Shown here one piece after another: positions 18,805 through 27,535 of a stretch of DNA of 64,000 nucleotides; position 1 is the first letter of the stretch; each line of letters begins with the position of its first letter. The stretch comes from Edaphobacter paludis (GTDB lineage Bacteria > Acidobacteriota > Terriglobia > Terriglobales > Acidobacteriaceae). The stretch covers positions 310,001 to 374,000 of the forward strand of contig NZ_CP121194.1 of the NCBI RefSeq assembly GCF_039993895.1, in the 5' to 3' direction. Position numbers and translations under genes: made by a program. The notes under the pieces are model-generated. The model made no database searches, was not told the DNA's origin, and was given only the letters and a program-made list of their open reading frames with translations.

Positions 18805-18873
18805 TCTTTGCGATTTACCGCATCCGTCGCAAAACATCCGCCTCAGTTCACTAAAAGGCATTACCATGTTTCC

Positions 18874-19785
18874 GTGCGCACATCCCTGTTCCTCACCCTT
18901 GCTCTACTGGCCTCCGCGCCCTTCGCCTCGGCGCAAAAAGTAACTCTCCCTCTCTGGCCCAACGGAGCACCGGAGCCGTACCAGGGCAATGCACCAGAGA
19001 CCGACATCACCAAACCCACCGACGCGCTCATAGCTGGCAAGCCGCTGATGCATCTCACCAACGTCAGCAAGCCAACCCTCACCGTCTATCCGCCCACTCA
19101 CGTCGCGAACACTGGTGCCGCAGTCCTCGTCTTTCCTGGCGGAGGTTACAGCATCCTCGCCTACGATCTTGAAGGTACGGAGGTCTGCACCTGGCTCAAC
19201 TCGATCGGGGTGACTTGTGTTTTAGTGAAGTACCGTGTCCCGTTTAAAACGCACTACCCCGCAAACGCCGCCGATCTTGAAGACGCACAACAGGCCATGC
19301 GCATCACCCGATCTCACGCAGCGGAGTGGCACATCGACCCTAACCGCGTCGGCGTCCTCGGCTTCTCCGCTGGTGCTCATCTAGCCGTAGTCCTCAGCAA
19401 TCACGCCGATTACAAGCGTCCCGGCGAACCAGCGAACGAGCCCAACGCCCGCCCTGACTTTGCCCTCATCATCTATCCCGGCTATCTGACCGATGCACCA
19501 GCCCTCGACAAACTCGCGCAAGGCATCGACCCGACTTCAAACACGCCGCCAACTTTCCTGCTTCAGGCTGAAGACGATCCTGTTCACGAAGAGAACTCCC
19601 TGATCTACTTCCAGGCATTAAAAGAGGCGAAGGTTCCCGCCGAGCTGCATATCTTCGCCCAGGGCGGCCATGGCTATGGCCTCCGCCCCACCGACCTGCC
19701 GATCACCCACTGGCCCACCCTCGCCGAAACCTGGTTGCACACCATTCACATCCTCGGAGGTCCAGCCGCATCGCCGAATCCATAA
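18874..19785 (+). CDS. Alpha/beta-hydrolase, acetyl-xylan-esterase-like (303 aa)
   Basis: An exported serine esterase. GTG 18874 gives a signal peptide (VRTSLFLTLALLASAPFASA-Q), while in-frame codons further upstream lie in spacer DNA. Motifs: oxyanion loop LVFPGGGYSIL, nucleophile GVLGFSAGAHLA (Ser), acid AEDDPVH (Asp) and base QGGHGYGL (His). WPNGAPE near the N-terminus is common in BD-FAE-type and acetyl-xylan esterases. The GTG has only AAAAGG about 15 nt upstream, a poor spacing, so the start is tentative. Divergent from the GH31 gene, with a shared 239-nt spacer. De-acetylation of hemicellulose is an inference from family and neighbour. Confidence 0.8.
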   Translation: MRTSLFLTLALLASAPFASAQKVTLPLWPNGAPEPYQGNAPETDITKPTDALIAGKPLMHLTNVSKPTLTVYPPTHVANTGAAVLVFPGGGYSILAYDLEGTEVCTWLNSIGVTCVLVKYRVPFKTHYPANAADLEDAQQAMRITRSHAAEWHIDPNRVGVLGFSAGAHLAVVLSNHADYKRPGEPANEPNARPDFALIIYPGYLTDAPALDKLAQGIDPTSNTPPTFLLQAEDDPVHEENSLIYFQALKEAKVPAELHIFAQGGHGYGLRPTDLPITHWPTLAETWLHTIHILGGPAASPNP

Positions 19786-19896
19786 ACGGCATGATCGGTA
19801 AATCCCTTGCTTTGAATGGGCGGGACTTTGGTCGGCGGCGCCATGATCTTTATAGCGACCTGATACATCCGCGCTAAACTCATCACGAGAGAAACT

Positions 19897-20190
19897 ATGA
19901 AAAAGCTACTGTCCACCGTTCTTCAGTTCGTCATGTTCCTTCTCGTCTATGCCATTGGTTCGCTGTTTCCGCCCTTCCACATTCAGCGCATCCTCATCGC
20001 CACGCCAACCTACAGCCGCATCTTCATCATGGATGGCCTCCTCATCGCGCTGGCACTCTACATCCTCATCGTTCTGGGCGAAACCCTGATGAAGCGCCGC
20101 TGCCAGATCACATGGACGACCATCGCCTTCGTTCTCGCCATGGTTTTTGGCTACCTCATGAAGTTCGGCTTTATCACCCACGAGTTCTAG
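19897..20190 (+). CDS. Small integral membrane protein (97 aa)
   Basis: No family recognised. The sequence has three hydrophobic segments: about residues 5-25 (LLSTVLQFVMFLLVYAIGSLF), 44-62 (IMDGLLIALALYILIVLGE) and 72-90 (TWTTIAFVLAMVFGYLMKF), separated by short charged loops including KRRCQ. It ends 3 nt before the PLP-decarboxylase start, so the two genes are probably cotranscribed. A purine-rich GAGAGAAACT precedes the ATG. Function unknown. Confidence 0.65.
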   Translation: MKKLLSTVLQFVMFLLVYAIGSLFPPFHIQRILIATPTYSRIFIMDGLLIALALYILIVLGETLMKRRCQITWTTIAFVLAMVFGYLMKFGFITHEF

Positions 20191-20193
20191 CGT

Positions 20194-21576
20194 ATGGCTG
20201 AACCCTCAAACAAATTCTTCCAACTCCTCGCTCAAGCCCAGCACCGCCTCGACGAGTCCTTCGCGCACCTTCCCTCCTCTCCCGCGCCGCCACTGGACGA
20301 AGCTGCTGTCACCATCCTCAATGAAGTGGCAGTCAAGCTCCACGACAACTATCCCTACGCCCATCCGCTCTACGCCGGGCAGATGCTCAAGCCGCCGCAC
20401 CCCATCGCCCGCGCCGCGTATACGCTGGCCATGTCGGTCAATCCCAACAATCACGCCCTCGACGGTGGCCGCGCCAGCTCCGCCATGGAGATTGAAGCGG
20501 TCGCCGCCATCGCCAAGATGTTCGGCTGGCCCGAACACCTCGGCCACCTCACCGGCGGAGGAACCTTCGCCAACCTCGAAGCCCTCTGGGTTGCAGGACA
20601 CCTCGCTCCCGGCAAATCCATCGCCGCCTCCGATCAGGCTCACTACACTCACAGCCGCATCTCCAGCGTCCTCGGCCTGCCCTTCACCGAGATCCCATCC
20701 GACAACACCGGGCGCATGGATCTACTTGCACTCGAGGCTCTTCTCCAAACTCAGAACATCGGAACAGTCGTTGTCACCCTCGGCACCACCGCCATCGGAG
20801 CGGTCGATCCCCTCGATGAGATCCTGAAGCTTCGGCAGCGCTACAACTTCCGCATCCACGTAGACGCCGCTTACGGAGGCTACTTCACCCTCGCTAGCAA
20901 CCTCTCCCCCCAGACCCGAGCAGCCTACGACGCCATCCCTCAAGCCGACTCCATCGTCATCGACCCGCACAAACACGGCCTCCAGCCCTACGGCTGTGGC
21001 TGCATCCTCTTCCGCGACCCCTCAGTGGGTCGCCTCTACAAACACGACTCCCCCTACACCTACTTCTCGTCCAAGGACCTTCACCTCGGCGAGATCTCTC
21101 TCGAGTGCTCCCGCGCCGGGGCCTCCGCCGTAGCCCTCTGGGCCACCCAGCAGCTACTCCCCTACAGCCCCGGCGGTACCTTCGCCCAGAACCTCGAATC
21201 CAGCCACCAGGCTGCCCTCGAACTCCATCGCCGCCTCACCTCCAGCCCCCATTTCATTACACCGACCGCGCGTCCAGAACTGGATATCGTATTTTGGGCA
21301 GTAAATTCCGCGAATTCTCAACTTTCTTCTGCCCTCGCCCAGCAAATTTTCGACGAAGCCGCCAGACACGATCTTCACCTTGCCCTGGCAACCGTTCCCA
21401 TCCGCCTGTTCCCCTCCGGCACCTGGCCTCAAGCTGAACAAACGGAAACAATTACCTGCCTCCGTTCCGTGCTTATGAAGCCCGAGCATCTCGCCTGGAT
21501 CGAGCAGATCTGGCAACGTCTTACCGCCGCCGCAAGCGCGTCGATAGCTGTCAATACCCCGTGGGAACTATGTTGA
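20194..21576 (+). CDS. PLP-dependent group II decarboxylase family protein (460 aa)
   Basis: A fold-type I pyridoxal-phosphate enzyme of the glutamate/aromatic amino-acid decarboxylase family. Motifs: NNHALDGGRASSAMEIEAV near the substrate entrance, HLTGGGTFANLEAL in the cofactor phosphate region, VVVTLGTTAIGAVDPL, HVDAAYGGYF (Asp binding the pyridine nitrogen) and SIVIDPHKHGLQPYGCG (Schiff-base Lys in DPHKHG). No signal peptide, so cytoplasmic. The amino-acid substrate cannot be read from these motifs. It starts 3 nt after the small membrane protein, which could point to transport or membrane association of the product, but that is speculation. Confidence 0.87.
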   Translation: MAEPSNKFFQLLAQAQHRLDESFAHLPSSPAPPLDEAAVTILNEVAVKLHDNYPYAHPLYAGQMLKPPHPIARAAYTLAMSVNPNNHALDGGRASSAMEIEAVAAIAKMFGWPEHLGHLTGGGTFANLEALWVAGHLAPGKSIAASDQAHYTHSRISSVLGLPFTEIPSDNTGRMDLLALEALLQTQNIGTVVVTLGTTAIGAVDPLDEILKLRQRYNFRIHVDAAYGGYFTLASNLSPQTRAAYDAIPQADSIVIDPHKHGLQPYGCGCILFRDPSVGRLYKHDSPYTYFSSKDLHLGEISLECSRAGASAVALWATQQLLPYSPGGTFAQNLESSHQAALELHRRLTSSPHFITPTARPELDIVFWAVNSANSQLSSALAQQIFDEAARHDLHLALATVPIRLFPSGTWPQAEQTETITCLRSVLMKPEHLAWIEQIWQRLTAAASASIAVNTPWELC

Positions 21577-21626
21577 ATGCTATTTTCCCCGTTGCTTCTT
21601 TGGTAAAATAACCAAGACTTGAGTTA

Positions 21627-21748
21627 CCGCCTTAAGTGAGCGGGTTGAACGTCGTGTTTTCTCAGCGACTCCGCCGATAACTGCGTCACCCCCGGCACCC
21701 GGCAATGACCACACGAGTGGCAGCCCGGATGAGAAAAGGAAGTACCAC
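21627..21748 (+). promoter_or_regulatory. Structured 5' leader of glucan phosphorylase
   Basis: The leader contains nested complementary segments: CCGC/GCGG around 21627-21643, an outer helix TTTTCTCA (21657-21664) with TGAGAAAA (21730-21737), and inside it CCGG...CCGG enclosing the hairpin CCAC-ACGA-GTGG (21709-21720). The outer right arm overlaps the Shine-Dalgarno AAAAGGA, so pairing would hide it. This is the layout of a translation-controlling leader, but it matches no riboswitch class I know. Confidence 0.4.
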
Positions 21749-23551
21749 TTGAGCCTCTCCAACGCGCTCAGCACCACGACCGCCGCACTCAATCTCCCTT
21801 CCCGCACCATCGCGTATTTCTCTATGGAAATCGCTCTTGCCCCGGCCGTACCCACCTACTCCGGTGGTCTCGGCATGCTGGCTGGCGACACCCTCCGTTC
21901 CGCAGCCGATACCTGCCGCCCGATGGTGGCAATCTCGCTGGTGCACCGCCGCGGCTACTTTCGCCAGTGCCTCGACGATGTAGGGCAGCAGACCGAAGCA
22001 GATGTCCCCTGGTCGCCCGAAGCCACTCTTCCCAGCGCCAATGAGATCATCACTCTCACAGTGCAGGGGCGGCCTTTGCTGGTCCGCGCCTGGCGCTTCG
22101 ACGTCGTCGGCGTCACCGGTCACATCATTCCTGTCTTCCTTCTCGACACCGACATCGAAGGCAACGATGAGTGGGACCGTCACCTCACCGACCATCTTTA
22201 CGGCGGCGATACCTACTATCGCCTCTGCCAGGAGACCGTTCTCGGCCTCGGCGGCGTCGCTCTCCTCCACGCCCTCGGCTGCAAGCCCCATGTTTATCAC
22301 ATGAACGAGGGCCACGCCGCCCTCCTCAGCATTGGCCTCCTCGAAGAACACCTCGCTGGAAATTCCCTTCGTGACGCGCAGGAGATCGACCTTGAGGCAG
22401 TGCGCCGCCAATGCGTCTTCACCACTCACACTCCCGTTCCCGCCGGTCACGACCAGTTCGGCCTCGATCAGATGTACCAGGTCCTCGGTCACGATCGCGC
22501 CACTGCCCTCGAGCACTTTGGCTGCCTCCACAACGGCCTCATGAACATGACCTACATCGCCCTGCGTTTCTCGCGTTACGTCAACGGAGTCGCGATGCAG
22601 CACGGCAAGGTCTCGCAGCTCATGTTCCCCAACTACAAGGTTCACTCGATCACCAATGGAGTTCACGCCGCCACCTGGGTCTCTCCCGCCTTTCAGGAAC
22701 TGCTCGACGCCGAGATTACGAACTGGCGCACCGATAATCAGTATTTCCGCTCCGTGTACGGCATCGAACCAGCCCAGATTGCTGCCTGTCATCTCAAGGG
22801 CAAGCAGCACCTCTTCGAAGTTCTGGCCAAACGCACCGGCCATCATTTCAATCCTTCGGTTCTTACCCTCGGCTTCGCCCGTCGCGTAGCGACTTACAAG
22901 CGTGCCAGCCTCCTGCTCGAAGACGCCACCCGCCTCGTGGCCATCGCCGAGAAGATCGGCGGGCTCCAGATCCTCTATGCCGGCAAGGCCCATCCAGCTG
23001 ACAACGCCGGCAAGGGGCTCATCCGTGATGTCTTCGCCGCAGCGGCTCATCTCAACTCGAGCGCTCTCAAGATCCACTATCTCGAAAACTACGACTGGGA
23101 ATTAGGCGCTCTGCTCACCCAGGGCGTAGACGTCTGGGTCAACACCCCGCGACGGCCTTATGAAGCTTCGGGAACCTCCGGAATGAAAGCCGCGCTCAAC
23201 GGAGTTCCGTCGCTCTCCGTGCTCGACGGCTGGTGGATCGAAGGCTGCGCCGAAAACGTCACCGGCTGGGCCATCGACGACGCTGAAACAGAAACTGCCG
23301 AGGCTACCTGTCTCTACGACAAGCTCGAGAAGCACATCGCCCCCATGTACGCGAATCCCGCCGCCTGGGCGCGGATGCAGCAACACTGCATCGCCATCAA
23401 TGGAAGCTTCTTCAATACCCACCGCATGTTGGCGCAGTACTTCCGCAACGCCTACTTTCCCTTTACAACCACGGACAACGCCACGTCACCAAGTTCACCC
23501 GTCAACGAGCCAGCCGTAGGAGCGCTGCTCAACGAGCCCGCTCTGGCCTAA
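21749..23551 (+). CDS. glgP: Alpha-glucan phosphorylase (600 aa)
   Basis: Phosphorolysis of alpha-1,4-glucan (glycogen) to glucose 1-phosphate. It is a short-form GT35 phosphorylase: IAYFSMEIAL, PTYSGGLGMLAGD, HVYHMNEGHAAL, FTTHTPVPAGHD, SITNGVHAATWVSP, FARRVATYKRASLLL and GTSGMKAALNG (PLP-binding Lys), then NGVPSLSVLDGWWIEG. It lacks the long N-terminal part of classical 800-residue phosphorylases, as expected for this subfamily. The start codon is TTG 21749, chosen because AAAGGA (21735-21740) lies 8 nt upstream. The leader is structured. A 30-bp palindrome with a parS-like core follows 43 nt after the stop codon. Confidence 0.92.
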   Translation: MSLSNALSTTTAALNLPSRTIAYFSMEIALAPAVPTYSGGLGMLAGDTLRSAADTCRPMVAISLVHRRGYFRQCLDDVGQQTEADVPWSPEATLPSANEIITLTVQGRPLLVRAWRFDVVGVTGHIIPVFLLDTDIEGNDEWDRHLTDHLYGGDTYYRLCQETVLGLGGVALLHALGCKPHVYHMNEGHAALLSIGLLEEHLAGNSLRDAQEIDLEAVRRQCVFTTHTPVPAGHDQFGLDQMYQVLGHDRATALEHFGCLHNGLMNMTYIALRFSRYVNGVAMQHGKVSQLMFPNYKVHSITNGVHAATWVSPAFQELLDAEITNWRTDNQYFRSVYGIEPAQIAACHLKGKQHLFEVLAKRTGHHFNPSVLTLGFARRVATYKRASLLLEDATRLVAIAEKIGGLQILYAGKAHPADNAGKGLIRDVFAAAAHLNSSALKIHYLENYDWELGALLTQGVDVWVNTPRRPYEASGTSGMKAALNGVPSLSVLDGWWIEGCAENVTGWAIDDAETETAEATCLYDKLEKHIAPMYANPAAWARMQQHCIAINGSFFNTHRMLAQYFRNAYFPFTTTDNATSPSSPVNEPAVGALLNEPALA

Positions 23552-23594
23552 CCACTGGCTGGTTCTTGGGTCTCCTTCAGGTAGGACAGGGTTA

Positions 23595-23624
23595 CTATTG
23601 ATGTTCCACGTGGAACATCAATAG
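23595..23624. promoter_or_regulatory. 30-bp perfect palindrome with parS-like core
   Basis: Arms CTATTGATGTTCCAC and GTGGAACATCAATAG are exactly complementary with no spacer. The central 16 bp, TGTTCCACGTGGAACA (23602-23617), differs from the classical ParB site TGTTTCACGTGAAACA at two positions and is fully symmetrical. It sits between glgP and a TonB receptor gene. No U-tract follows, which argues against a simple terminator. ParB binding is inferred, not shown. Confidence 0.6.
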
Positions 23625-23900
23625 CCGATCTATGCTAAAATCCGCGATTCCATTTTATGAAAGCGCAGTCCTCCCAAAAATCCAACGTCCAAGTTCGAGT
23701 CTGACGCGAGATAGTCGGTCGAGGCAACCATCACGGAAATCGCAGGTGGGTAAGGCATCTCACTCTCAGACCTAAAATCTCCTATCGGAATTATTTCTTG
23801 ACGAGTGTTCTTCGTTTCAGCTATGGTTTCGTGGTCAGACCAAAGACAATTTCTGATCAAAAAACAGGTCGCATTTTTGAAACAGCCTCGGAGGCTCATT

Positions 23901-26900
23901 GTGAGCAAACGTTTCACCCGGTACTTCGCTTCAGCCGCTTTCGCCCTTAGCGTTCTTCTCCTCCCGGCCATGCTTCACGCCCAGCTGAGCGGCAAAGGAA
24001 CCATTCAGGGGACGGTCACCGATCCCAGCGGTGCCATCGTTCCCGGCGCGACCGTCAAGATTGTTCACAACAGTACCCACACCGAGCATGATCAGCAGAC
24101 CACCGGTTCCGGCTTCTACTCCGTGGCTTCGCTCGACCCCGGCGTCTACACCGTCACCGTTACGGCCCCCGGCTTTCAGGCCTACAGCCAGGAGAACGTG
24201 AACCTCGACGCCCTTCAGGTCTTCGGCCTCAACGTCAAGCTTCAGGTCGGCGCCACCGACACCACTATCACGGTGAGCACGGCCCCCGCGCCGCTCGATA
24301 CGACCAACGCCACGCTCGGCACCACTATAGAGAATGAGACCTACGAGGCTTTGCCCCTGAACATGGGCGGCGCTCCCCGCGATCCCACGGCGTTCGTCTA
24401 TCTGACCCCCGGCGTCGTCTCCGACGGGCACTCCGGCCAATTTAACGGCGGTCAGAGCTACCATAACGAAACCTACATCGAGGGTCTTGCAATTACCGAC
24501 CCTGCGATTCAGGGAAACTCACAAGCCATCAATCGCGGCGTCTCCGTCGATGCCGTTGATCAGTTCCAAGTTCAGACCTCGAGCACCTCAGCCGCTTATC
24601 AGGGACAGGGGCTGCAGAACTATACCCTCAAGTCCGGCACCAACCAGTTCCACGGTCGCGCCTTCGAGTACTTCCGCAATACCGTTCTTGACACCTGGGG
24701 CTGGAGCTCCAAAAACGTCATCAACCCCGCCACTGGCACCGCGACCAAGCCGGTCGAGCGTCAGAACGAGTACGGCGGCACCCTCGGCGGACCCATCCTC
24801 AAGAACAAGCTCTTCTTCTTCGGCTCCTACGATGGCCAGCGCTATCTCAAGGGTTCCAATCCCTCCGCCGTTACCGTTCCGACCGATGCCGAGCGCACTG
24901 GCGACTTCTCCGCCGCCGCTCCCATCTATGATCCTCTGACTACCGTCTGCAACCATGGCGTCTGCACCCGTCAGCAGTTCAGCTACAACGGAAAACTCAA
25001 TGTCATCGATCCTGCCCGCTTCTCCAAGGTGGCGCAGTTCTATCAGAAGTTCATTCCGGCGGCGACCGACAAGACTGCTCAGGTCAACAACTACCTCGGC
25101 GGTTTCAACACCGGTTTCAACTATTCCAAATACAGCATCAAGTTGGACTACGATCTCTCGCAGAAGAACCGCCTGACTCTGCTCTATACCTATGGCAACC
25201 GCGCGGCGAACCCCGGTTGCTGTGACAGCAGCGGTCTGCCTCAGCCCTTCACCGCCACCGTCGGCAATAGCCAGTTCAACATGCTGGGTTTGATTGAAGA
25301 CACGTACACCATCAACGATCACCTGGTTAACCAGCTCAAGTACGGCGTCAGCCGTGGCGGCGGCGTCTCGCTCAACCCCGGCGAAGCTCCGCAGTATGCA
25401 GCTTCCGCCTCTGGTCTCGCGAACCTGCCCACGGGCCAGGCCTCCGACGCTGCTCCCCGCTTTGGTTTCAGCGGCAACATCGCCCCCGCTTCGCTGGGCG
25501 GTACGGCCAACTCCAACAACCAGGGCAATTCTGAATACGGCACCTCGTATGTCCTGCTCGACTCCATGCAGTATGTTCGCGGCAGACATTCCATGAGTTG
25601 GGGCGGCCAGTATCAGTGGCTCAACGACAACGACACGTCACTCACCGGCGGCACGTATCTCAACCTCAACTTCAGCAGCAATGAGACCGCGATGTTCAAG
25701 CCGGGAACGAGCACCCTCAACACGGCGACCGGCGCTCCGTATGCCAGCTTCATCCTGGGCGCGGTGGACGGCGGCAGCATCTCGGACTCCCGTCAGGTCA
25801 TTACGACTGGCGCCCGCTACTACACCTTCTCGCCCTTCTTCGAAGACGACATCAAGGTCAACCAGCGGCTCACCGTTAATCTCGGTCTGCGCTGGGACCT
25901 CTACTCTCCCTTCCGCGAGGTTCACAACAAGCTCTCGTTCCTCGATGCGACCCGCATCAACCCCATCACCGGAACCCCCGGCGCACTCAGCTTCGCCGGC
26001 AACGGACCCGATGGTTGCAACTGCTCGACTCCAGTGCGCACCTGGTATAAGAACTTTGGTCCGCACATCGGCTTCGCCTATAGCGTCACACCAAAGACAG
26101 TGGTTCGTGGCGGCTCCGATATTGCGTATACCCATGCTGGCGGCGTTGGTGGCCGTGGCGGCGGACGTCAGGGAACAGGCCAACTCGGCTTCTCCGGCGG
26201 CCTTTCCATCGCTTCGCCCGACAGCGGCATCACACCCGGCCTTTATCTCAACGCGGCCAATAACTATGCCCTGCCGTCCTATGCTGCTGCGACACCGAAT
26301 GCAGCCTTCGGCACCGGCTACACCACAACGCCCGGCTATACCGGTTCGCCCAATGGCGTGAGCTACGCCGATCCATATCTCAGCCGCCGCGCTCCTTACT
26401 ACGAGAACTTCAACTTCGGCATTCAGCAGCAGGTCTTGACTCAGACCGTCCTCAGCGTCAACTACTCCGGCTCCAACGGCCACTTCCTCGGCACTGGAAT
26501 TGGACATGGCATTTACTCCAACCAGCTTGATCCGCAATACCTGTTCCTCGGCAGCCTGCTCACTGCTCCTGCCACGACTGCTAACATCGCTGCGGCGAAG
26601 GCAAAGATGCCTTCCTTCAAGCTGCCCTACGCTAACTTTTCTCCATCGGCCTCCATCGGTCAGGCGTTGCGCCCGTTCGCGCAATACAACGGATTCTCCG
26701 ACGTCTGGGGAGACATGGGCAACTCCAACTACAGCTCGCTTCAGGTGACCCTGAATCAGAAGCCACGCCGTGGTCTCAGCTACACCATCAACTACACCTA
26801 CTCCAAGATGTATGACGATACCGGCACCGGACGCACGGCTTATGGCAACAATGCCTATGTTGAGCGCTCCCTTTCCACCACCGACCAGCCCAGCAACGTC

Positions 26901-27470
26901 TCTGCGTACGCCGTCTGGGAAGAACCCTTCGGTCACGGCAATGGGAATCGCTTCGTCAATGCGCTCATCAAGGACTATGCCATCTCCGGCATCTACCGCT
27001 ATACCTCGGGCTATCCCTTGGCAATCACGGCGTCGGGCTGCAACCTGCCTTTCTCTGGCACCTGCATGCCTAACCTCAATCCCAACTTTCACGGCCCCAT
27101 CCGTATCAACGATGGCTATGGCCACAACACCTATAAGGATGCTCTGGCTACGCCGTTTATCGACTACCGGGCATTCTCTGTACCGTCTGCCTACACCATA
27201 GGCAACGCTCCCCGCACCTATGCCTACGCTCTGCGTGGACCGGGCGGAGACGATACGGACATGAGTCTTCGCAGGGCATTCAATCTCTACGAGCGGCTCA
27301 AGTTCACCTTCCAGGCAGACGTCTTCAATGTCACCAACAACGTCCGCTTCGCCGACCCTAACGTTGTCTTCGATAGCAACGGCGGCACAACCAAGCAAAC
27401 CTTCGGTAAGATCACCGGCACTGCGAACTCCTCTCGGGACATCCAGTTCTCGGGCCGCATCGACTTCTAA
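23901..27470 (+). CDS. TonB-dependent receptor, Oar-like (1189 aa)
   Basis: The start is GTG 23901, set by GGAGG at 23890-23894. Upstream in-frame codons add 32 residues without signal features. The signal peptide is followed by LSGKGTIQGTVTDPSGAIVPGATV (carboxypeptidase-regulatory-like domain, to about residue 125), then a plug (YEALPLNMGGAPRDPTAFVYL, NETYIEGLAITDPAIQGNS) and a long barrel ending IQFSGRIDF. The plug region differs from the other receptors: it lacks the usual NNFxLDGxDNN motif and has YHNETYIEGLAI instead, suggesting a different subfamily. The gene is G/C-rich like glgP upstream and is closed by a strong hairpin at 27487. No enzyme gene is adjacent. Confidence 0.9.
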   Translation: MSKRFTRYFASAAFALSVLLLPAMLHAQLSGKGTIQGTVTDPSGAIVPGATVKIVHNSTHTEHDQQTTGSGFYSVASLDPGVYTVTVTAPGFQAYSQENVNLDALQVFGLNVKLQVGATDTTITVSTAPAPLDTTNATLGTTIENETYEALPLNMGGAPRDPTAFVYLTPGVVSDGHSGQFNGGQSYHNETYIEGLAITDPAIQGNSQAINRGVSVDAVDQFQVQTSSTSAAYQGQGLQNYTLKSGTNQFHGRAFEYFRNTVLDTWGWSSKNVINPATGTATKPVERQNEYGGTLGGPILKNKLFFFGSYDGQRYLKGSNPSAVTVPTDAERTGDFSAAAPIYDPLTTVCNHGVCTRQQFSYNGKLNVIDPARFSKVAQFYQKFIPAATDKTAQVNNYLGGFNTGFNYSKYSIKLDYDLSQKNRLTLLYTYGNRAANPGCCDSSGLPQPFTATVGNSQFNMLGLIEDTYTINDHLVNQLKYGVSRGGGVSLNPGEAPQYAASASGLANLPTGQASDAAPRFGFSGNIAPASLGGTANSNNQGNSEYGTSYVLLDSMQYVRGRHSMSWGGQYQWLNDNDTSLTGGTYLNLNFSSNETAMFKPGTSTLNTATGAPYASFILGAVDGGSISDSRQVITTGARYYTFSPFFEDDIKVNQRLTVNLGLRWDLYSPFREVHNKLSFLDATRINPITGTPGALSFAGNGPDGCNCSTPVRTWYKNFGPHIGFAYSVTPKTVVRGGSDIAYTHAGGVGGRGGGRQGTGQLGFSGGLSIASPDSGITPGLYLNAANNYALPSYAAATPNAAFGTGYTTTPGYTGSPNGVSYADPYLSRRAPYYENFNFGIQQQVLTQTVLSVNYSGSNGHFLGTGIGHGIYSNQLDPQYLFLGSLLTAPATTANIAAAKAKMPSFKLPYANFSPSASIGQALRPFAQYNGFSDVWGDMGNSNYSSLQVTLNQKPRRGLSYTINYTYSKMYDDTGTGRTAYGNNAYVERSLSTTDQPSNVSAYAVWEEPFGHGNGNRFVNALIKDYAISGIYRYTSGYPLAITASGCNLPFSGTCMPNLNPNFHGPIRINDGYGHNTYKDALATPFIDYRAFSVPSAYTIGNAPRTYAYALRGPGGDDTDMSLRRAFNLYERLKFTFQADVFNVTNNVRFADPNVVFDSNGGTTKQTFGKITGTANSSRDIQFSGRIDF

Positions 27471-27486
27471 TGCGGAGGCTGGACGT

Positions 27487-27518
27487 ATAGGCCCTTCCAT
27501 CCAGATGGAAGGGCCTAT
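27487..27518. terminator. Strong hairpin between receptor and ROK genes
   Basis: A perfect 14-bp stem (ATAGGCCCTTCCAT and ATGGAAGGGCCTAT) with loop CCAG lies 16 nt after the TonB receptor stop and just before the converging ROK gene stop. CTGTTT follows on the plus strand. It probably terminates both genes. Confidence 0.85.
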
Positions 27519-27535
27519 CTGTTTAAACTTCGCTG

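Noticed and set aside
21721..21748. FMN-riboswitch-like ending CCCGGATGAGAAAAGGA before glgP
   Set aside because: Only the last bases resemble an RFN element. The conserved upstream arms are missing and the downstream gene is unrelated to riboflavin.
23630..23971. Minus-strand frame of 113 codons before the third TonB receptor
   Set aside because: It overlaps the receptor start and signal peptide region and shows no family features.
25638..27500. Long minus-strand open frame (620 codons) opposite a TonB receptor; similar long frames at 21686-23077, 30615-31907 and 24588-25589
   Set aside because: These are mirror frames of G/C-rich genes. Their translations are Val/Gly/Arg-rich with no family motifs, and they lie wholly opposite well-supported genes.
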